From: an uncultured Muribaculaceae bacterium | GTDB lineage: Bacteria; Bacteroidota; Bacteroidia; Bacteroidales; Muribaculaceae | Direction: 5' to 3' | Length of the DNA: 41,919 nt | Assembly (NCBI GenBank): GCA_944321875.1 | Contig: CALUMX010000028.1 | Coordinates: forward strand, 1 to 41,919 | Shown: positions 12,728-22,588 of the stretch, piece after piece | Layout: each line of letters starts with the position of its first letter | Position numbering within the stretch: the first letter of the stretch is position 1 | Translations under genes and position numbers: made by a program | The notes under the pieces: model-generated | The model's database searches: none | Seen by the model: only the letters and a program-made list of their open reading frames with translations | Told to the model about the DNA's origin: nothing

Positions 12728-13639
12728 CTAACGAATCATACCTCCGATAATCTCCCGGATGGATGAAATGTTATGGCGTTTCAAATAATCTTCAATGTAA
12801 TCTACAATCTTCACCGTCACCGACGGGTCGATGAAGTTGGCCGTACCCACCTGAACGGCTGTCGCGCCGGCCAGGATAAACTCAATGGCATCGCGGCCGT
12901 TCATGATACCGCCAAGACCGATTACCGGCACCTTCACCGCCTGCGCCACCTGCCAGACCATACGCACGGCAATCGGACGGATGCAGGGACCGGAAAGTCC
13001 ACCTGTAATGGTCGACAGATGCGGACGACGTGTCTCCGTGTCGATTGACATGCCGAGGAACGTGTTGACCAGCGACACTGAGTCGGCACCCTCCGCCTCA
13101 ACAGCACGGGCAATCTCGGCGATGTTTGTCACGTTAGGCGACAATTTCACGATAAGCGTCTTGTCGTAAGCCTCGCGCGCGGCACGCACCACCTGCGATG
13201 CTCCGGCACAAGTCGTACCGAAAGCCATACCGCCCTGCTTCACGTTAGGGCAGGAAATGTTCAGCTCGATGGCATGAATCTTGTCCAATTCAGAAAGACG
13301 CTCGCACACAGCCACATAGTCATCAACTGTCGCGCCCGACACATTAACGATTACCTCCGTGTCAAGGTCTTTAATGCGCGGATAGATGTTCTGTATAAAG
13401 TAATTGACACCTTTGTTCTGTAAACCTACGGCGTTGAGCATTCCGGAGGGAGTCTCCACCATGCGCGGATAAGGATTACCCTCGCGGTGATTGATGGTCG
13501 TACCCTTTACGATAAAACCGCCCAGACGGTTCAAATCGACAAAATCGGCAAATTCCTCACCGTAGCCGAATGTTCCTGAAGCCGTCAGCACCGGATTCTT
13601 CAGGGACAAATTTTTGATATTGACTCTTAAATCCCCCAT
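12728..13639 (-). CDS. pyrD: Dihydroorotate dehydrogenase, class 1B catalytic subunit
   Basis: FMN enzyme of pyrimidine biosynthesis (303 residues) that oxidises dihydroorotate to orotate and passes electrons to PyrK and NAD+. The catalytic base is C130 in [12 protein letters not shown]; cysteine, not serine, marks class 1. The FMN phosphate-binding glycines are in [14 protein letters not shown] near the C-terminus. Its ATG lies within the last 13 bases of pyrK, so the two are translationally coupled and form the PyrD2K2 heterotetramer typical of class 1B. Cytosolic. Confidence 0.97.
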   Translation of the reverse strand: MGDLRVNIKNLSLKNPVLTASGTFGYGEEFADFVDLNRLGGFIVKGTTINHREGNPYPRMVETPSGMLNAVGLQNKGVNYFIQNIYPRIKDLDTEVIVNVSGATVDDYVAVCERLSELDKIHAIELNISCPNVKQGGMAFGTTCAGASQVVRAAREAYDKTLIVKLSPNVTNIAEIARAVEAEGADSVSLVNTFLGMSIDTETRRPHLSTITGGLSGPCIRPIAVRMVWQVAQAVKVPVIGLGGIMNGRDAIEFILAGATAVQVGTANFIDPSVTVKIVDYIEDYLKRHNISSIREIIGGMIR

Positions 13640-14406
13640 TTCAGTTCTTTTATGTTAAACACCGGACCTTCCGTACAAACACATGTATTGCCTCGCGTCG
13701 TGTCCTCCACACAGCACAGGCAGGCACCGATACCGCAAGCCATCTTGTTCTCGAGCGACACCTCGCATTCGATGTTGTTGCGCATCGCATAGGCTGCCAC
13801 CGCCTTCATCATCGGCATCGGACCGCAGCAGTAAATGTTGTCCCACGTACGCTGCAACGCCGTGTTTTGCGTAATCAGTCCCTTTTCACCCATCGAGCCG
13901 TCCTCGGTCGAGATGTGCAACTCACCGTAGCGTGCAAACTCATCCAGTTCCAACAGGTCTTCCTTCTTGCGTGCGCCGAGCAGGAAATGCACGTTGTAGC
14001 CCGCCTTCTTCAGTTCACTGCCGAAATAGAGCATCGGAGCCACGCCCACACCGCCTCCGGCAAGCAGCAGTCGCTTGCTCTTGTCGCCGGGCATCGAGAA
14101 GCCGCGGCCAAGTGGCAGAATTACGTTGAGCTGGTCACCCGCCTCAAGCGCAATCAGATGAGCCGTACCTTCTCCGGCATTTCTGATGAGCAACCACAAC
14201 TCCTGATTTTCCCTATCAACAAAGTTCACCGAAATCGGACGGCGCAGGAACGTGTTCTTGGCATCAGCCACCTCTACCTGCACGAACTGACCCGGAAGCA
14301 TCTTAGGAAGCGTCTCACCCTCTAAAGCTCTCAGCTTCAGCAGCCCGTAAGTGGCCGACAGGCGCAGACTTTCCTTAACAATCAAGTTCTGTATCTTTTT
14401 TTCCAT
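13627..14406 (-). CDS. pyrK: Dihydroorotate dehydrogenase electron-transfer subunit PyrK
   Basis: FAD/2Fe-2S protein (259 residues) that carries electrons from PyrD to NAD+. FAD-binding barrel: residues 1-105 with FLRRPISV (53-60). NAD domain: [13 protein letters not shown] (113-125) and YCCGPMPMM (192-200). The 2Fe-2S cluster is in the C-terminal segment, with C224, C229, C232 and C244 as probable ligands. It precedes and overlaps pyrD by 13 bases. A -7 box lies 20 bp upstream. Confidence 0.96.
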   Translation of the reverse strand: MEKKIQNLIVKESLRLSATYGLLKLRALEGETLPKMLPGQFVQVEVADAKNTFLRRPISVNFVDRENQELWLLIRNAGEGTAHLIALEAGDQLNVILPLGRGFSMPGDKSKRLLLAGGGVGVAPMLYFGSELKKAGYNVHFLLGARKKEDLLELDEFARYGELHISTEDGSMGEKGLITQNTALQRTWDNIYCCGPMPMMKAVAAYAMRNNIECEVSLENKMACGIGACLCCVEDTTRGNTCVCTEGPVFNIKELKWGI

Positions 14407-14425
14407 ATTGCATTGTTTCGTAATG

Positions 14426-14433
14426 CAAAAATA
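14426..14433 (-). promoter_or_regulatory. -7 box of pyrK-pyrD
   Basis: Minus strand TATTTTTG (TAnnTTTG), 20 bp before the pyrK ATG. No clear -33 TTTG at the usual distance. Confidence 0.55.
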
Positions 14434-14530
14434 GAAATTTTATTCCTTTCTACGACCGTGTTCCGACAAAAAATAATCACAAATCTGACTTTCCCGACAA
14501 CATGCTTTTACGACATGTCGCACAACGAAA

Positions 14531-14557
14531 AAAGAGCCCGGCAAAACCGGACTCTTT
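14531..14557 (-). terminator. Terminator after the T9SS-type secreted gene
   Basis: 11-bp stem with one mismatch (AAAGAGCCCGG 14531-14541 with 14547-14557). On the minus strand it is followed by a T run (14533-14528). Confidence 0.8.
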
Positions 14558-14585
14558 CCTCCTATCTCTCTATTGCTGCAAAGTC

Positions 14586-17115
14586 TTACAACAAAACCTT
14601 AACAGTGTGTCCCTTGAAGCGTACCAGATAAACGCCTGCCGGCAACTGCAACCGCTGCTCGCTCTGTGCGGCAACCATTGTTATCATTCGGCCGTCGATA
14701 CCGATAACGGCAGCCTCCTCCATTTCCTCATTGCAAACCACCAAGTCACCGCCGTCGACGTAAGCCCGGCTCGCCTCGCGCTTCGCTGTCTCTACGGAAG
14801 ATTCGCCCACCTTTTCCATCGATATGTTCTTCAGCAAAAGGTCACCGATACCCGGGTCGCTGCACACTTGGATACCCAGACGGAACAAACCGGCAGCATC
14901 TGCCGTGAATTCCTGTTCCAGATGGGTGTAAGCGTCTGAATTGTCGACCGTCGTCATTCCGATTAGCTCCTTCGTCATTGATTCCGGCGTAACATCCGTA
15001 CCCAATGCCACGCGCACGCGTTCCGTATGCTTGTAAATTGAGTTTCTGACATCAATGCCTACCCGATATATCGCACCGGCCTCCAAATTGAATTTCGGGC
15101 TAATCAGCCAGTCGTCAGCCTGCAGGTTGTCAAGGCTCCATTCATAGATGGCCGCTCTTTCCTGAGTGTTGTAAATCCATGAGCAATCATCGTTGTTGGC
15201 ATCCACCACCGTGTAAGTGGCAAACGTTTGCGGAATCTCAAACTTCTCCAGGAACGGGATGGCAAGGACATCGCCCACTGTCTCAAAGTTGGAGACAATC
15301 ATGTCGCTTTTCTTACCCTCCGGAGTCACAGCTACGATACCGTAGCTGTAAGTACACATATTGTCAGATTCCAGCACGTCGATCCATTCGTTGGCCGCAC
15401 AGCCTTCTTCCACCCATGTGTAATCCGGATAACGCAGAATATCGTAGGTCAATCCGTCAATGTCGATGTAACCACCGTTCACGCCTGTCTCCGGAGCTTT
15501 CCATGTCACGTGCATCTTGCCGCCGTCAAGCACCTCAAGCTTCACGTCTGAAACCGGCATCGGAGTATCCTTTCCGACAAACATACGGACGCAACGCGGA
15601 CGGCTGTAGCCTTCCTCATTCGTAAAGTTGAGAACAAAGTAATAGATACCATCCTTCTCTACCTTCGCATTCAATCTCAATTCCTCGCCCGGCTTGACAC
15701 CCTGCTGAACGGCAAGCGTATCACCGTTTGCTACCAGATATGCGGTCATATTCTCTGTCATGGAAGAGCCGTCGTTATACAATGCCGGAGCCATCGCCTC
15801 ACATACGCCTTCCAATGCGCCGCCCTCAAACACCATGTTCATCTTCTGAGCCTGAGCAGGAACAGTTGCCTTGAAGAAATCCTTCTTCACAAAAATTCCA
15901 CCCATGTGCTCATTGTTCGGGAAGCGGCTCAGCAACGTAGCCTCTGCTGTCGCCATGTTCACTTCGTAAAGACCGCTTTCCGTATCATTGGCTGCTGCCC
16001 AATAGAACGTATTCGTTTCCGGGTCGATGGTCGCCGACTGTGCCAGCTTGCCCATTCCTGTCAGACCGGTCTTGCCCACAAGCGTTTTCTCGGCTGTGTA
16101 CTTGTTGATGTTCCAAAGCGTACCCTCGCTGTCAATTCCGTAAAGTACACCCTTATTGTCTACTGCCAGAGCCACCATGTAATCCAACGGTGCAACAGCC
16201 ACCTTACGGCCTGTCGTCTGGTCAAGCACGCTCAGCACATAACCGCCTTCCAGTGAGAAAGAGCAACAGTAAACATTGCCGGTCGTCGGGTCGTAAGCCA
16301 TATCCGTCGCTACCCAGCTCTTGTCCTCGCCAAGCACAGAAGTCACTTTTCCTGTTTCCATATCGTAAGAATGGAACACGGTCATTACACTGTTCGGATA
16401 GACCATGAAGAATGTCATCATATATTTTCCATCCAGATAACAGCCACCGCCGTTGACAACGAGGTCCGTACGTTGAAGCACAGGTTCCAGCTCAATCGGG
16501 TCCTTCACCTCAAAGCTATAGATACCTGACACTACGTCCTCACTGCTGCTTGCCAGAATCGTACCGTACAACCGTGTCGCATCCGGTTCAGGTGCAGCGA
16601 TTTCCTCGATAAGAATATCGTCCACATCCACCCAAGCAAACATCTCGCTCTCCGTAGTATGGAATCCGAACACATATTCCTTAGTTTCCTCACAGACCAC
16701 ATCAACTGAAACTGTCTCCAATTCCGAGCCGTAGTCCTTCATCGGCACCAGAATGTTGTTTTTCAAGGCTTCTGCATCCGGGCTATCCGCCATACCAATC
16801 TCCAAATTTCCCTTGGAGCCTCTGACTTTGCATTGCAACCGATAAGTATAACCTTTTTTCAATTCAAACTTAGGAGTAAGAACCCAGTCGTCAGAGGGAG
16901 TGAACAAGTTCGCACAGCGCATACACTCATTAATGGTGTAGTATTTCCACGTCTCACCCATCGTTATTCACATCCAGTATCGTAAACTTCTGTATACTTT
17001 CCGATGTGTTGAAAGATTCTTCAAATGGCAAACTTAGCGTTTCCTGTGCCACTGCGTCGGCATACATAAATTGCCCCGCGGCAGCGACCAACAAAGTAGT
17101 AATTAATTTTTTCAT
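14586..17115 (-). pseudogene. Frameshifted secreted choice-of-anchor-type protein with T9SS-like tail
   Basis: Large exported protein, 842 residues if one base is ignored. The ATG at 17115 opens a 53-residue frame with a signal peptide (MKKLITTLLVAAAG..., to about residue 24) that runs to DVNNDG and hits TGA at 16956-16954. Dropping one G of the GGG at 16959-16957 joins it seamlessly to the 789-residue frame beginning ETWKYYTI. The join restores a choice-of-anchor-like domain: VNNDGETWKYY...DDWVLTPKFELKKG mirrors the second copy ANNDDCSWIYN...DDWLISPKFNLEAG. In between lie a beta-propeller-like region and a fibronectin-III-like segment. The last ~70 residues (AAVIGIDGRMI...LPAGVYLVRF) look like a type A T9SS sorting tail. 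The body frame alone could start only at an ATG at 16961, without a signal peptide. Either the gene is broken or the base is an assembly/sequencing error. Molecular function is unknown. Confidence 0.85.
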
Positions 17116-17168
17116 AATATTTTAGTAATAAGGTTGAGCTTTTCATGAAAGTGGTAAAGTCCATCCCT

Positions 17169-17200
17169 CAAATGTAAGCTATTTTTTCATCAAAAACAAC
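17169..17200 (-). promoter_or_regulatory. Promoter of the frameshifted secreted gene
   Basis: Minus strand TACATTTG at 17176-17169 (TAnnTTTG), with GTTG at 17200-17197, 20 nt upstream. It lies 53 bp before the ATG at 17115, which supports that upstream start rather than the internal one at 16961. Confidence 0.6.
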
Positions 17201-17300
17201 AATTCAATAGATAAATTATAGCGTCCTATCCTTTTGACACACAATTTTATGGAAGAAACGCCCCTATTACAGAATTCTGCCAATCCCATCAATAAAGGAA

Positions 17301-17340
17301 AAACCGCACCCCACTCCCTCAACGGAGTTGGATGCGGTTT
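17301..17340 (-). terminator. Terminator after the alcohol dehydrogenase gene
   Basis: 17-position stem with two mismatches (17301-17317 with 17324-17340, outer AAACCGCA/TGCGGTTT). On the minus strand it is followed by TTCCTTTA. It lies about 60 bp after the stop. Confidence 0.75.
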
Positions 17341-17401
17341 CTCTATATGTCTGTACTGTCCGGCACTCAGCGGAAATGCCGAAGACTTACGGTCAACGCT
17401 A

Positions 17402-18547
17402 TTACTTCACGCATTCGAGAATCTTGCGGGCTGTCGGACCGTCAACAAGTCCGTCTTCACCGAAGTGAACACCACGCTCTGTGAAACGACGCTCGATTTC
17501 GGCAATCACATCCTCGCCGACACCTTCCTCGCTAAGACGGGTTGTCAGGCCAAGAGAACGGAAGAATGCCTCCACGCGGCGGATTGTCTCGTCGATACGC
17601 TCGTCACGGCTGCCTTCTGTCACGCCAAACACGCGCTCACCCATTTGGATAATCTTGTCGCCCTTCGTCTCGCGGAGCACGGTCATCGTGCCCGGCATAA
17701 CGATGGCGAGCGTATGTCCGTGAGTCAGACCGCAGAGAGCAGTCAGCTCGTGGCCAATCATGTGCGTACACCAGTCTTGGTCAACACCCATAGCGATAAA
17801 GCCGTTCAGACCCATCGTAGCCGACATCATGAAGTCTGCCATCAGGTCATAGTCGTGCTGGTTCTCGCGGATTTTCGGCGCGATTTCCACCAATGTCTGC
17901 AGAATGCCTTCTGCCCAACGATCCATGACGCGGGATACGCCGGTCTTTGTCAGATATTGCTCCAATACGTGAACAAACGTGTCGGAGATACCGCAAGCCA
18001 CCTGCTTGGCAGGCAATGAGAACGTAGCCTCCGGGTCAAGGATGGAGAATACGGGATAGTTGGAATAGAACGCATATTTCTCCTTTGTCTCATAACGGGA
18101 GATAACAGCGCCGCTGTTCATTTCAGAACCGGTAGCCGGCAATGTGAGGACTGCAGCCAATGGAACCGTCTTTGTCACAGGCTTGCCTGCAACGACAAGC
18201 TCCCAAGCGTCCTGGTCAGTCAGCAAGGCAGCTGAAATCAACTTCGTTCCATCGATTACAGAACCACCGCCCACAGCCAGAAGGAAGTCAACCTTCTCTT
18301 CCTTGCCCAAAGCCACAGCCTTGCGCAATGTCTCTACCGCAGGATTCGGCTCGATACCCCAGAACTCTACAGTCTTGTGTCCGCTCAACGCAGCTTTCAC
18401 CTGGTCGTAGATACCGTTTTTCTTCACGCTTCCGCCGCCGAAAGTAATCATCACTTTCTTGTCGGCCGGTATTTCAGTTGCAAGTCGGGAAATCATCCCC
18501 TTGCCCATTATCAGTTTGGTAGGATTTTGGAAAACGAAATTTTTCAT
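17402..18547 (-). CDS. Iron-containing alcohol dehydrogenase (butanol dehydrogenase-like)
   Basis: Group III metal-dependent alcohol dehydrogenase of 381 residues, cytosolic, expected to reduce aldehydes to alcohols with NAD(P)H. The N-terminal NAD(P)-binding part has FGGGSVKKNG and VGGGSVIDGTK; the C-terminal helical part carries the metal ligands in GISDTFVHVLEQ (D and H) and HMIGHELTALCGLTHGHTLA (two H). Closest in style to YqhD/BdhA proteins; the real substrate is not evident. The ATG at 18547 (MKNFVFQNP) was chosen because an in-frame ATG 36 bases upstream lies before a -7-like box and adds residues atypical of the family. Confidence 0.92.
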   Translation of the reverse strand: MKNFVFQNPTKLIMGKGMISRLATEIPADKKVMITFGGGSVKKNGIYDQVKAALSGHKTVEFWGIEPNPAVETLRKAVALGKEEKVDFLLAVGGGSVIDGTKLISAALLTDQDAWELVVAGKPVTKTVPLAAVLTLPATGSEMNSGAVISRYETKEKYAFYSNYPVFSILDPEATFSLPAKQVACGISDTFVHVLEQYLTKTGVSRVMDRWAEGILQTLVEIAPKIRENQHDYDLMADFMMSATMGLNGFIAMGVDQDWCTHMIGHELTALCGLTHGHTLAIVMPGTMTVLRETKGDKIIQMGERVFGVTEGSRDERIDETIRRVEAFFRSLGLTTRLSEEGVGEDVIAEIERRFTERGVHFGEDGLVDGPTARKILECVK

Positions 18548-18570
18548 AATACGTAATTTAGATTTTATCC

Positions 18571-18578
18571 GAAAGATA
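18571..18578 (-). promoter_or_regulatory. Possible -7 box of the alcohol dehydrogenase gene
   Basis: Minus strand TATCTTTC, one mismatch from TAnnTTTG, 24 bp before the ATG at 18547. Confidence 0.4.
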
Positions 18579-18628
18579 GGCAATTTCCGGCAATAAAACG
18601 AATCTGCAGGAGATTATTTTTCCGTCCG

Positions 18629-19369
18629 TCAGGCCTTTTCGCCCATATAGATGGTACATGTGCCGAACGTCAGCGGATAGCAGCGGCAATTGGCAAATCC
18701 CGCACGTCGCATAATGTCGAGCATCTCCTCTCCCTGCGGCACGGCGGCAATGCTTTCCGGCAGATAGCTGTATGCACGGGTATCTTTCGAAACCATACGT
18801 CCTACGACAGGAATCAGGCAACGCGTATAGAACTTATAGAACGCCAGGCAGAGAGGATTGCGCGGAGTGGACAACTCGATGACGCTGAGCACGCCGCCTT
18901 TTCTCAGCACGCGGAACATTTCGGCATAGCCTTGCTCCAGATGCTCAAAATTACGCACTCCGTAAGCCACCGTAACGGCATCAAAAGTACCCTCCTCGAA
19001 ACGGAGTTCCAGACAGTTGCCCGTCTCAAAGCCGATAACTCCGGCAAGTCCTTCCTTTGCGGCCTTTTCGCGGGCAATGGCAAGCATACCTTCCGACAAG
19101 TCGATGCCGGTAATCCTTTCCGGACGGAGCCGGCGGTAGAGCAGCATCGCCAGGTCACCCGTACCGGTCGCTACATCAAGAATCGAGCGCACACCGTAGC
19201 GTTTCAGTTTCGAAACGGCCTTGCGGCGCCACAACTTGTCAATGCCGAAAGTCATCGCACGGTTCATGAAGTCGTAGGCAGGCGCTATCGAGTCAAACAT
19301 ATCGCGCACCTGCTCGGTTTTGCTTTCCTTTTTGCCGTAAGGCGTAATTTTTTCTGCTTTGTATTCCAT
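18629..19369 (-). CDS. ubiE: Demethylmenaquinone C-methyltransferase
   Basis: SAM-dependent methyltransferase (246 residues) that converts demethylmenaquinone to menaquinone, the last step in making the respiratory quinone; also known as MenG. The N-terminus has VRDMFDSIAPAYDFMNRAMTFGID, characteristic of UbiE/MenG, followed by the SAM-binding motif ILDVATGTGDLA (63-74). VAYGVRNFEHLEQG matches the second family signature. Bacteroidales use menaquinone only, so MenG is the likely activity. It follows purC after 71 bp that contain a terminator, so it probably has its own transcription start. Confidence 0.95.
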   Translation of the reverse strand: MEYKAEKITPYGKKESKTEQVRDMFDSIAPAYDFMNRAMTFGIDKLWRRKAVSKLKRYGVRSILDVATGTGDLAMLLYRRLRPERITGIDLSEGMLAIAREKAAKEGLAGVIGFETGNCLELRFEEGTFDAVTVAYGVRNFEHLEQGYAEMFRVLRKGGVLSVIELSTPRNPLCLAFYKFYTRCLIPVVGRMVSKDTRAYSYLPESIAAVPQGEEMLDIMRRAGFANCRCYPLTFGTCTIYMGEKA

Positions 19370-19385
19370 AACTCTTAAAAATCAA

Positions 19386-19419
19386 GCCGCCGCAAGGTGT
19401 GTTTCAGCCCTGCGGCGGC
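19386..19419 (-). terminator. Terminator after purC
   Basis: 9-bp GC-rich stem GCCGCCGCA (19386-19394)/TGCGGCGGC (19411-19419). On the minus strand TTGATTTTT follows. Confidence 0.7.
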
Positions 19420-19440
19420 GATTGTATCGGCAATACCGAA

Positions 19441-20391
19441 TTATTTTTGTGAATTCAGATATTCAGTAACGTTCTTCTCGATACGAGCGGCGATGTCTGT
19501 ATCTTCCGATTTCTCAAACTTCTTGCCTGTGATGTGCTCATAAAGTTCGATGTAGCGGTTAGCTACTGACTCGCAGTACTCGTCAGTCATTTCCGGCACT
19601 ACCTGACCCGGCTTGCCCATGAAGTCGTGCTCGATAAGCCATTGACGAACGAACTCCTTGGAGAGCTGACGCTGAGCCTCGCCCTTCTCGAAACGCTCCT
19701 GATAGCCGTCGGCATAGAAGTAACGTGAAGAATCCGGAGTGTGGATTTCGTCAATCAGATATACCTTGCCGTCACGCTTTCCGAATTCATACTTCGTATC
19801 AACGAGGATAAGACCCTTCTCGGCAGCCATCTTTGAGCCGCGCTCAAACAACGCACGGGTATAACGCTCCATTGTTGTGTAGTCTTCCTCTGAAACGATG
19901 CCTTGAGCGATGATTTCCTCGCGGGAAATGTTCTCGTCGTGACCGGCTTCAGCCTTTGTAGTCGGAGTGATGATAGGTTCCGGGAACTTCTCGTTCTCTC
20001 TCATGCCTTCCGGAAGCTTCACACCGCACAATTCACGGCAACCAGCCTGATATTCACGCCATGCGCTACCTGTCAGATAGCCGCGGATAATCATTTCAAC
20101 ACGGAAGCCCTCACACTTCAAGCCGACTGTAACCATCGGGTCCGGAGTGGCAAGTTTCCAGTTAGGAACGATGTCGGCAGTAGCGTCAAGGAAGGTCGCT
20201 GCAATCTGGTTGAGCACCTGACCCTTTGAAGGAATGCCTTTCGGAAGGATGACGTCGAACGCAGAGATGCGGTCGGTGGCAATCATCACCATCAAATCAT
20301 CGTTAATGTTGTATACGTCGCGCACCTTACCGTGGTACACGCTTTTTTGTCCCGGAAAATTAAATTCAGTGTTTACTAATGTCGTTGCCAT
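19441..20391 (-). CDS. purC: SAICAR synthase (phosphoribosylaminoimidazole-succinocarboxamide synthase)
   Basis: Purine biosynthesis enzyme (316 residues) that joins aspartate to CAIR using ATP. Motifs: GKVRDVYNI (21-29) for ATP binding, [13 protein letters not shown] (38-50), and later [10 protein letters not shown] and [11 protein letters not shown], all typical. The length is that of the longer SAICAR synthase type found in Bacteroidetes. It begins 27 bp after phoH on the same strand and is probably co-transcribed with it. Cytosolic. Confidence 0.97.
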   Translation of the reverse strand: MATTLVNTEFNFPGQKSVYHGKVRDVYNINDDLMVMIATDRISAFDVILPKGIPSKGQVLNQIAATFLDATADIVPNWKLATPDPMVTVGLKCEGFRVEMIIRGYLTGSAWREYQAGCRELCGVKLPEGMRENEKFPEPIITPTTKAEAGHDENISREEIIAQGIVSEEDYTTMERYTRALFERGSKMAAEKGLILVDTKYEFGKRDGKVYLIDEIHTPDSSRYFYADGYQERFEKGEAQRQLSKEFVRQWLIEHDFMGKPGQVVPEMTDEYCESVANRYIELYEHITGKKFEKSEDTDIAARIEKNVTEYLNSQK

Positions 20392-20418
20392 AGTGAATTT
20401 ATATTTTGAATTAATTGA

Positions 20419-21414
20419 TTACTCTGTTCTATTGTTGGCCAGGCGGCGCTCTTTCTCTTCCTGACGCAAGGCTTTCATTTCCTCGTCGTGCTTCTCGTAA
20501 GCCTCAACGATGCGTTGTACGAGCGGATGGCGCACGATGTCTTTCTTCTCAAACTGGATACGTCCCACTCCCGGCACGTCGCGCAGCACTTTCAAGGCCT
20601 GCACCAGACCGGAAACCGTCGTATGGGGAAGGTCGATTTGCGTAACGTCGCCCGTAATCACCATCTTCGCGTTCATACCCAGACGGGTGAGGAACATTTT
20701 AATCTGGTGGGTGGTCGTGTTCTGAGCCTCATCGAGGATAATCACGGCATCGTTCAGCGTACGGCCACGCATAAAAGCGAGCGGTGCAATCTGAATCACA
20801 CCCGTCTCCATATATTCCTTCAGCTTGTTCTGCGGAATCATGTCCTCCAACGCATCATAGAGCGGCTGCAGATACGGGTCGATTTTGTCCTTCATGTCGC
20901 CGGGCAGGAAACCGAGCTTCTCGCCGGCCTCTACTGCCGGACGGGAAAGAATCAACTTGCGCACCTCTCTGTTTTTCAACGCTCTTACAGCCAAAGCGAT
21001 GGCCACATAAGTCTTACCTGTTCCGGCCGGACCGAGCGCAAACGTCAGAGCGTTTTCCTGAAAGGCCTTGACCAGTTTCTGCTGGTTGGCACTGCGGCCC
21101 TGAATAGGCTTGCCGTTGACACCGTAGATAATCACATCGTCCATCTTCAGCTCCTTCGGCGGCTTTCCCTTGACCACATCCAGGATGACATCCTCGTTCA
21201 ACTGATTGTATTTCGCGCAGTAGTCTTCCAGTTCCTTAATCTTTTTCTCAAACTCGGAAGTCTCCTGCTCGTCGCCGAGGGCCTTGATGAGCGTACCGCG
21301 TGCGGCTATGCGCAACTTCGGAAACAAGCTGCGGATGAGCTGCATATTGGAATTGTTGACTCCATAGAAAATCACAGGGTCAACATTATCAATCACGACT
21401 ATTCTTTCAATCAT
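20419..21414 (-). CDS. PhoH-family ATPase
   Basis: PhoH-like P-loop ATPase of 331 residues, cytosolic. Walker A GPAGTGKT at 128-135, Walker B in AVIILDEAQNTT, and an RNA-binding-like N-terminal region. The family is linked to RNA metabolism, but the exact job of PhoH proteins is poorly defined. Divergent from the GSCFA gene across a 200-bp gap containing promoters for both. The lysine/glutamate-rich C-terminus is normal for the Bacteroidetes members. Confidence 0.93.
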   Translation of the reverse strand: MIERIVVIDNVDPVIFYGVNNSNMQLIRSLFPKLRIAARGTLIKALGDEQETSEFEKKIKELEDYCAKYNQLNEDVILDVVKGKPPKELKMDDVIIYGVNGKPIQGRSANQQKLVKAFQENALTFALGPAGTGKTYVAIALAVRALKNREVRKLILSRPAVEAGEKLGFLPGDMKDKIDPYLQPLYDALEDMIPQNKLKEYMETGVIQIAPLAFMRGRTLNDAVIILDEAQNTTTHQIKMFLTRLGMNAKMVITGDVTQIDLPHTTVSGLVQALKVLRDVPGVGRIQFEKKDIVRHPLVQRIVEAYEKHDEEMKALRQEEKERRLANNRTE

Positions 21415-21431
21415 ATATCTTTTGTATGCCG

Positions 21432-21447
21432 CAAAATTACAAATTTA
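21432..21447 (-). promoter_or_regulatory. -7 boxes of phoH-purC
   Basis: Two abutting matches on the minus strand: TAAATTTG (21447-21440) and TAATTTTG (21439-21432). They lie 18-26 bp before the phoH ATG. Which one is used cannot be told. Confidence 0.55.
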
Positions 21448-21557
21448 ACACGAATTAGACGCACTAATTATTCCTAAATTTACTTCGTCTTTTCATTCCT
21501 GCCGGCAACCGTAATTTTCTTCCGCAACAGTTTGTCGGTAATCTTCACTTGAAAATA

Positions 21558-21588
21558 TTTGCTATGCCTGCAACTTTCACTAATTTTG
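21558..21588 (+). promoter_or_regulatory. Promoter of the GSCFA-murF/alr operon
   Basis: TTTG (21558-21561), 19 nt, TAATTTTG (21581-21588): both elements match at the standard Bacteroidetes spacing. The ATG follows 26 bp later. Confidence 0.8.
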
Positions 21589-21613
21589 CGGTGCTTTAAA
21601 AGGATGCAGACAA

Positions 21614-22588
21614 ATGATGAATTTCAGAACTAAAACCGACCTGCCGGAATCATTCCCGCAAATGGCGCACAGCGACAAGCTGCTGATGCTCGGCTCCTGC
21701 TTTGCCGAGAACGTCGGCAGCCGCCTTTCGCAACGGCTTTTCGACGTGATTGTCAATCCTTTCGGCACACTCTACAATCCTGCGAGCATCGCCGATGCCC
21801 TGCGCAGGATGCTTGACTGCCGACTGCTGTCGCAGGACGATTTTTTCCTTCATGCCGGCCAATGGCGCAGCTTCTCGCTCCACTCCCGCCTGGCCAGCGC
21901 GTTTCCCGACAAAGCACTTGCCGCGGCCAACGAGAGCATTTCGGCTGGAGCCGCACGGCTGCGCGATGCCCGCTTTCTGATTCTGACATTCGGCACAGCC
22001 TACGTTTTCCGACTGAAAGCGACGGGTGCCACCGTGGCCAACTGCCACAAACTTCCGTCAACAACTTTCTCACGCCAACTGCTCTCAACCGACGAGATTA
22101 CCGATGAATGGCTTCCGCTGCTCGACCGGCTGCATGCCGTCAATCCGCAGATGCAAATCGTATTCACCGTCAGCCCCGTACGCCATCTGGCCGACGGCGC
22201 CCACGGCAATCAAATCAGCAAGTCGACTCTCCTGCTTGCCACCGAGAAGCTCATTGCAGGACGCGACTACTGCCACTATTTTCCGGCTTACGAAATTGTT
22301 CTCGACGAACTCCGCGACTACCGCTTCTTCGCTGCCGACATGGCTCACCCCTCTGAAACTGCCGTCGACTATGTGTTCGAACAGTTTGCCGCAACCGCAT
22401 TTCCCGACGATACCTGCCGCAAAGCCCTCCGTTGCGAGAAGCTGACACGGCTGCTCAGCCACCGCCCGATGACCGACAACCCCGACGACATCCGCCGCCT
22501 GCAGGAGTCGGCCCGCCGCATGGCTGACGACATCGAAAGGGAAATGCCCTACACTAAACATATTATTGAAAAATTTCAGAAGAAATGA
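21614..22588 (+). CDS. GSCFA-domain protein
   Basis: Protein of 324 residues named after its conserved N-terminal GSCFA motif, here G27-A31 in LMLGSCFAENVGSRL. LILTFGTAYVF and FTVSPVRHLADG, and a later MAHPSETAVDYVFEQF, make it resemble an SGNH-like hydrolase fold with a DxxH-like end. The biochemical activity of the family is not established. No signal peptide. It overlaps murF-alr by 4 bases (ATGA), so it is co-translated with a cell-wall enzyme, which suggests, but does not show, a role in envelope metabolism. ATG codons at 21614 and 21617 are both possible starts. Confidence 0.9.
   Translation: MMNFRTKTDLPESFPQMAHSDKLLMLGSCFAENVGSRLSQRLFDVIVNPFGTLYNPASIADALRRMLDCRLLSQDDFFLHAGQWRSFSLHSRLASAFPDKALAAANESISAGAARLRDARFLILTFGTAYVFRLKATGATVANCHKLPSTTFSRQLLSTDEITDEWLPLLDRLHAVNPQMQIVFTVSPVRHLADGAHGNQISKSTLLLATEKLIAGRDYCHYFPAYEIVLDELRDYRFFAADMAHPSETAVDYVFEQFAATAFPDDTCRKALRCEKLTRLLSHRPMTDNPDDIRRLQESARRMADDIEREMPYTKHIIEKFQKK

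Noticed and set aside
17234..18019. 261-codon open frame on the plus strand opposite the alcohol dehydrogenase gene
   Set aside because: Runs through the dehydrogenase terminator and coding region; translation shows no family features.
19386..19419. Structured leader controlling ubiE
   Set aside because: A T-rich exit on the minus strand and the position just after purC make a terminator the simpler explanation.
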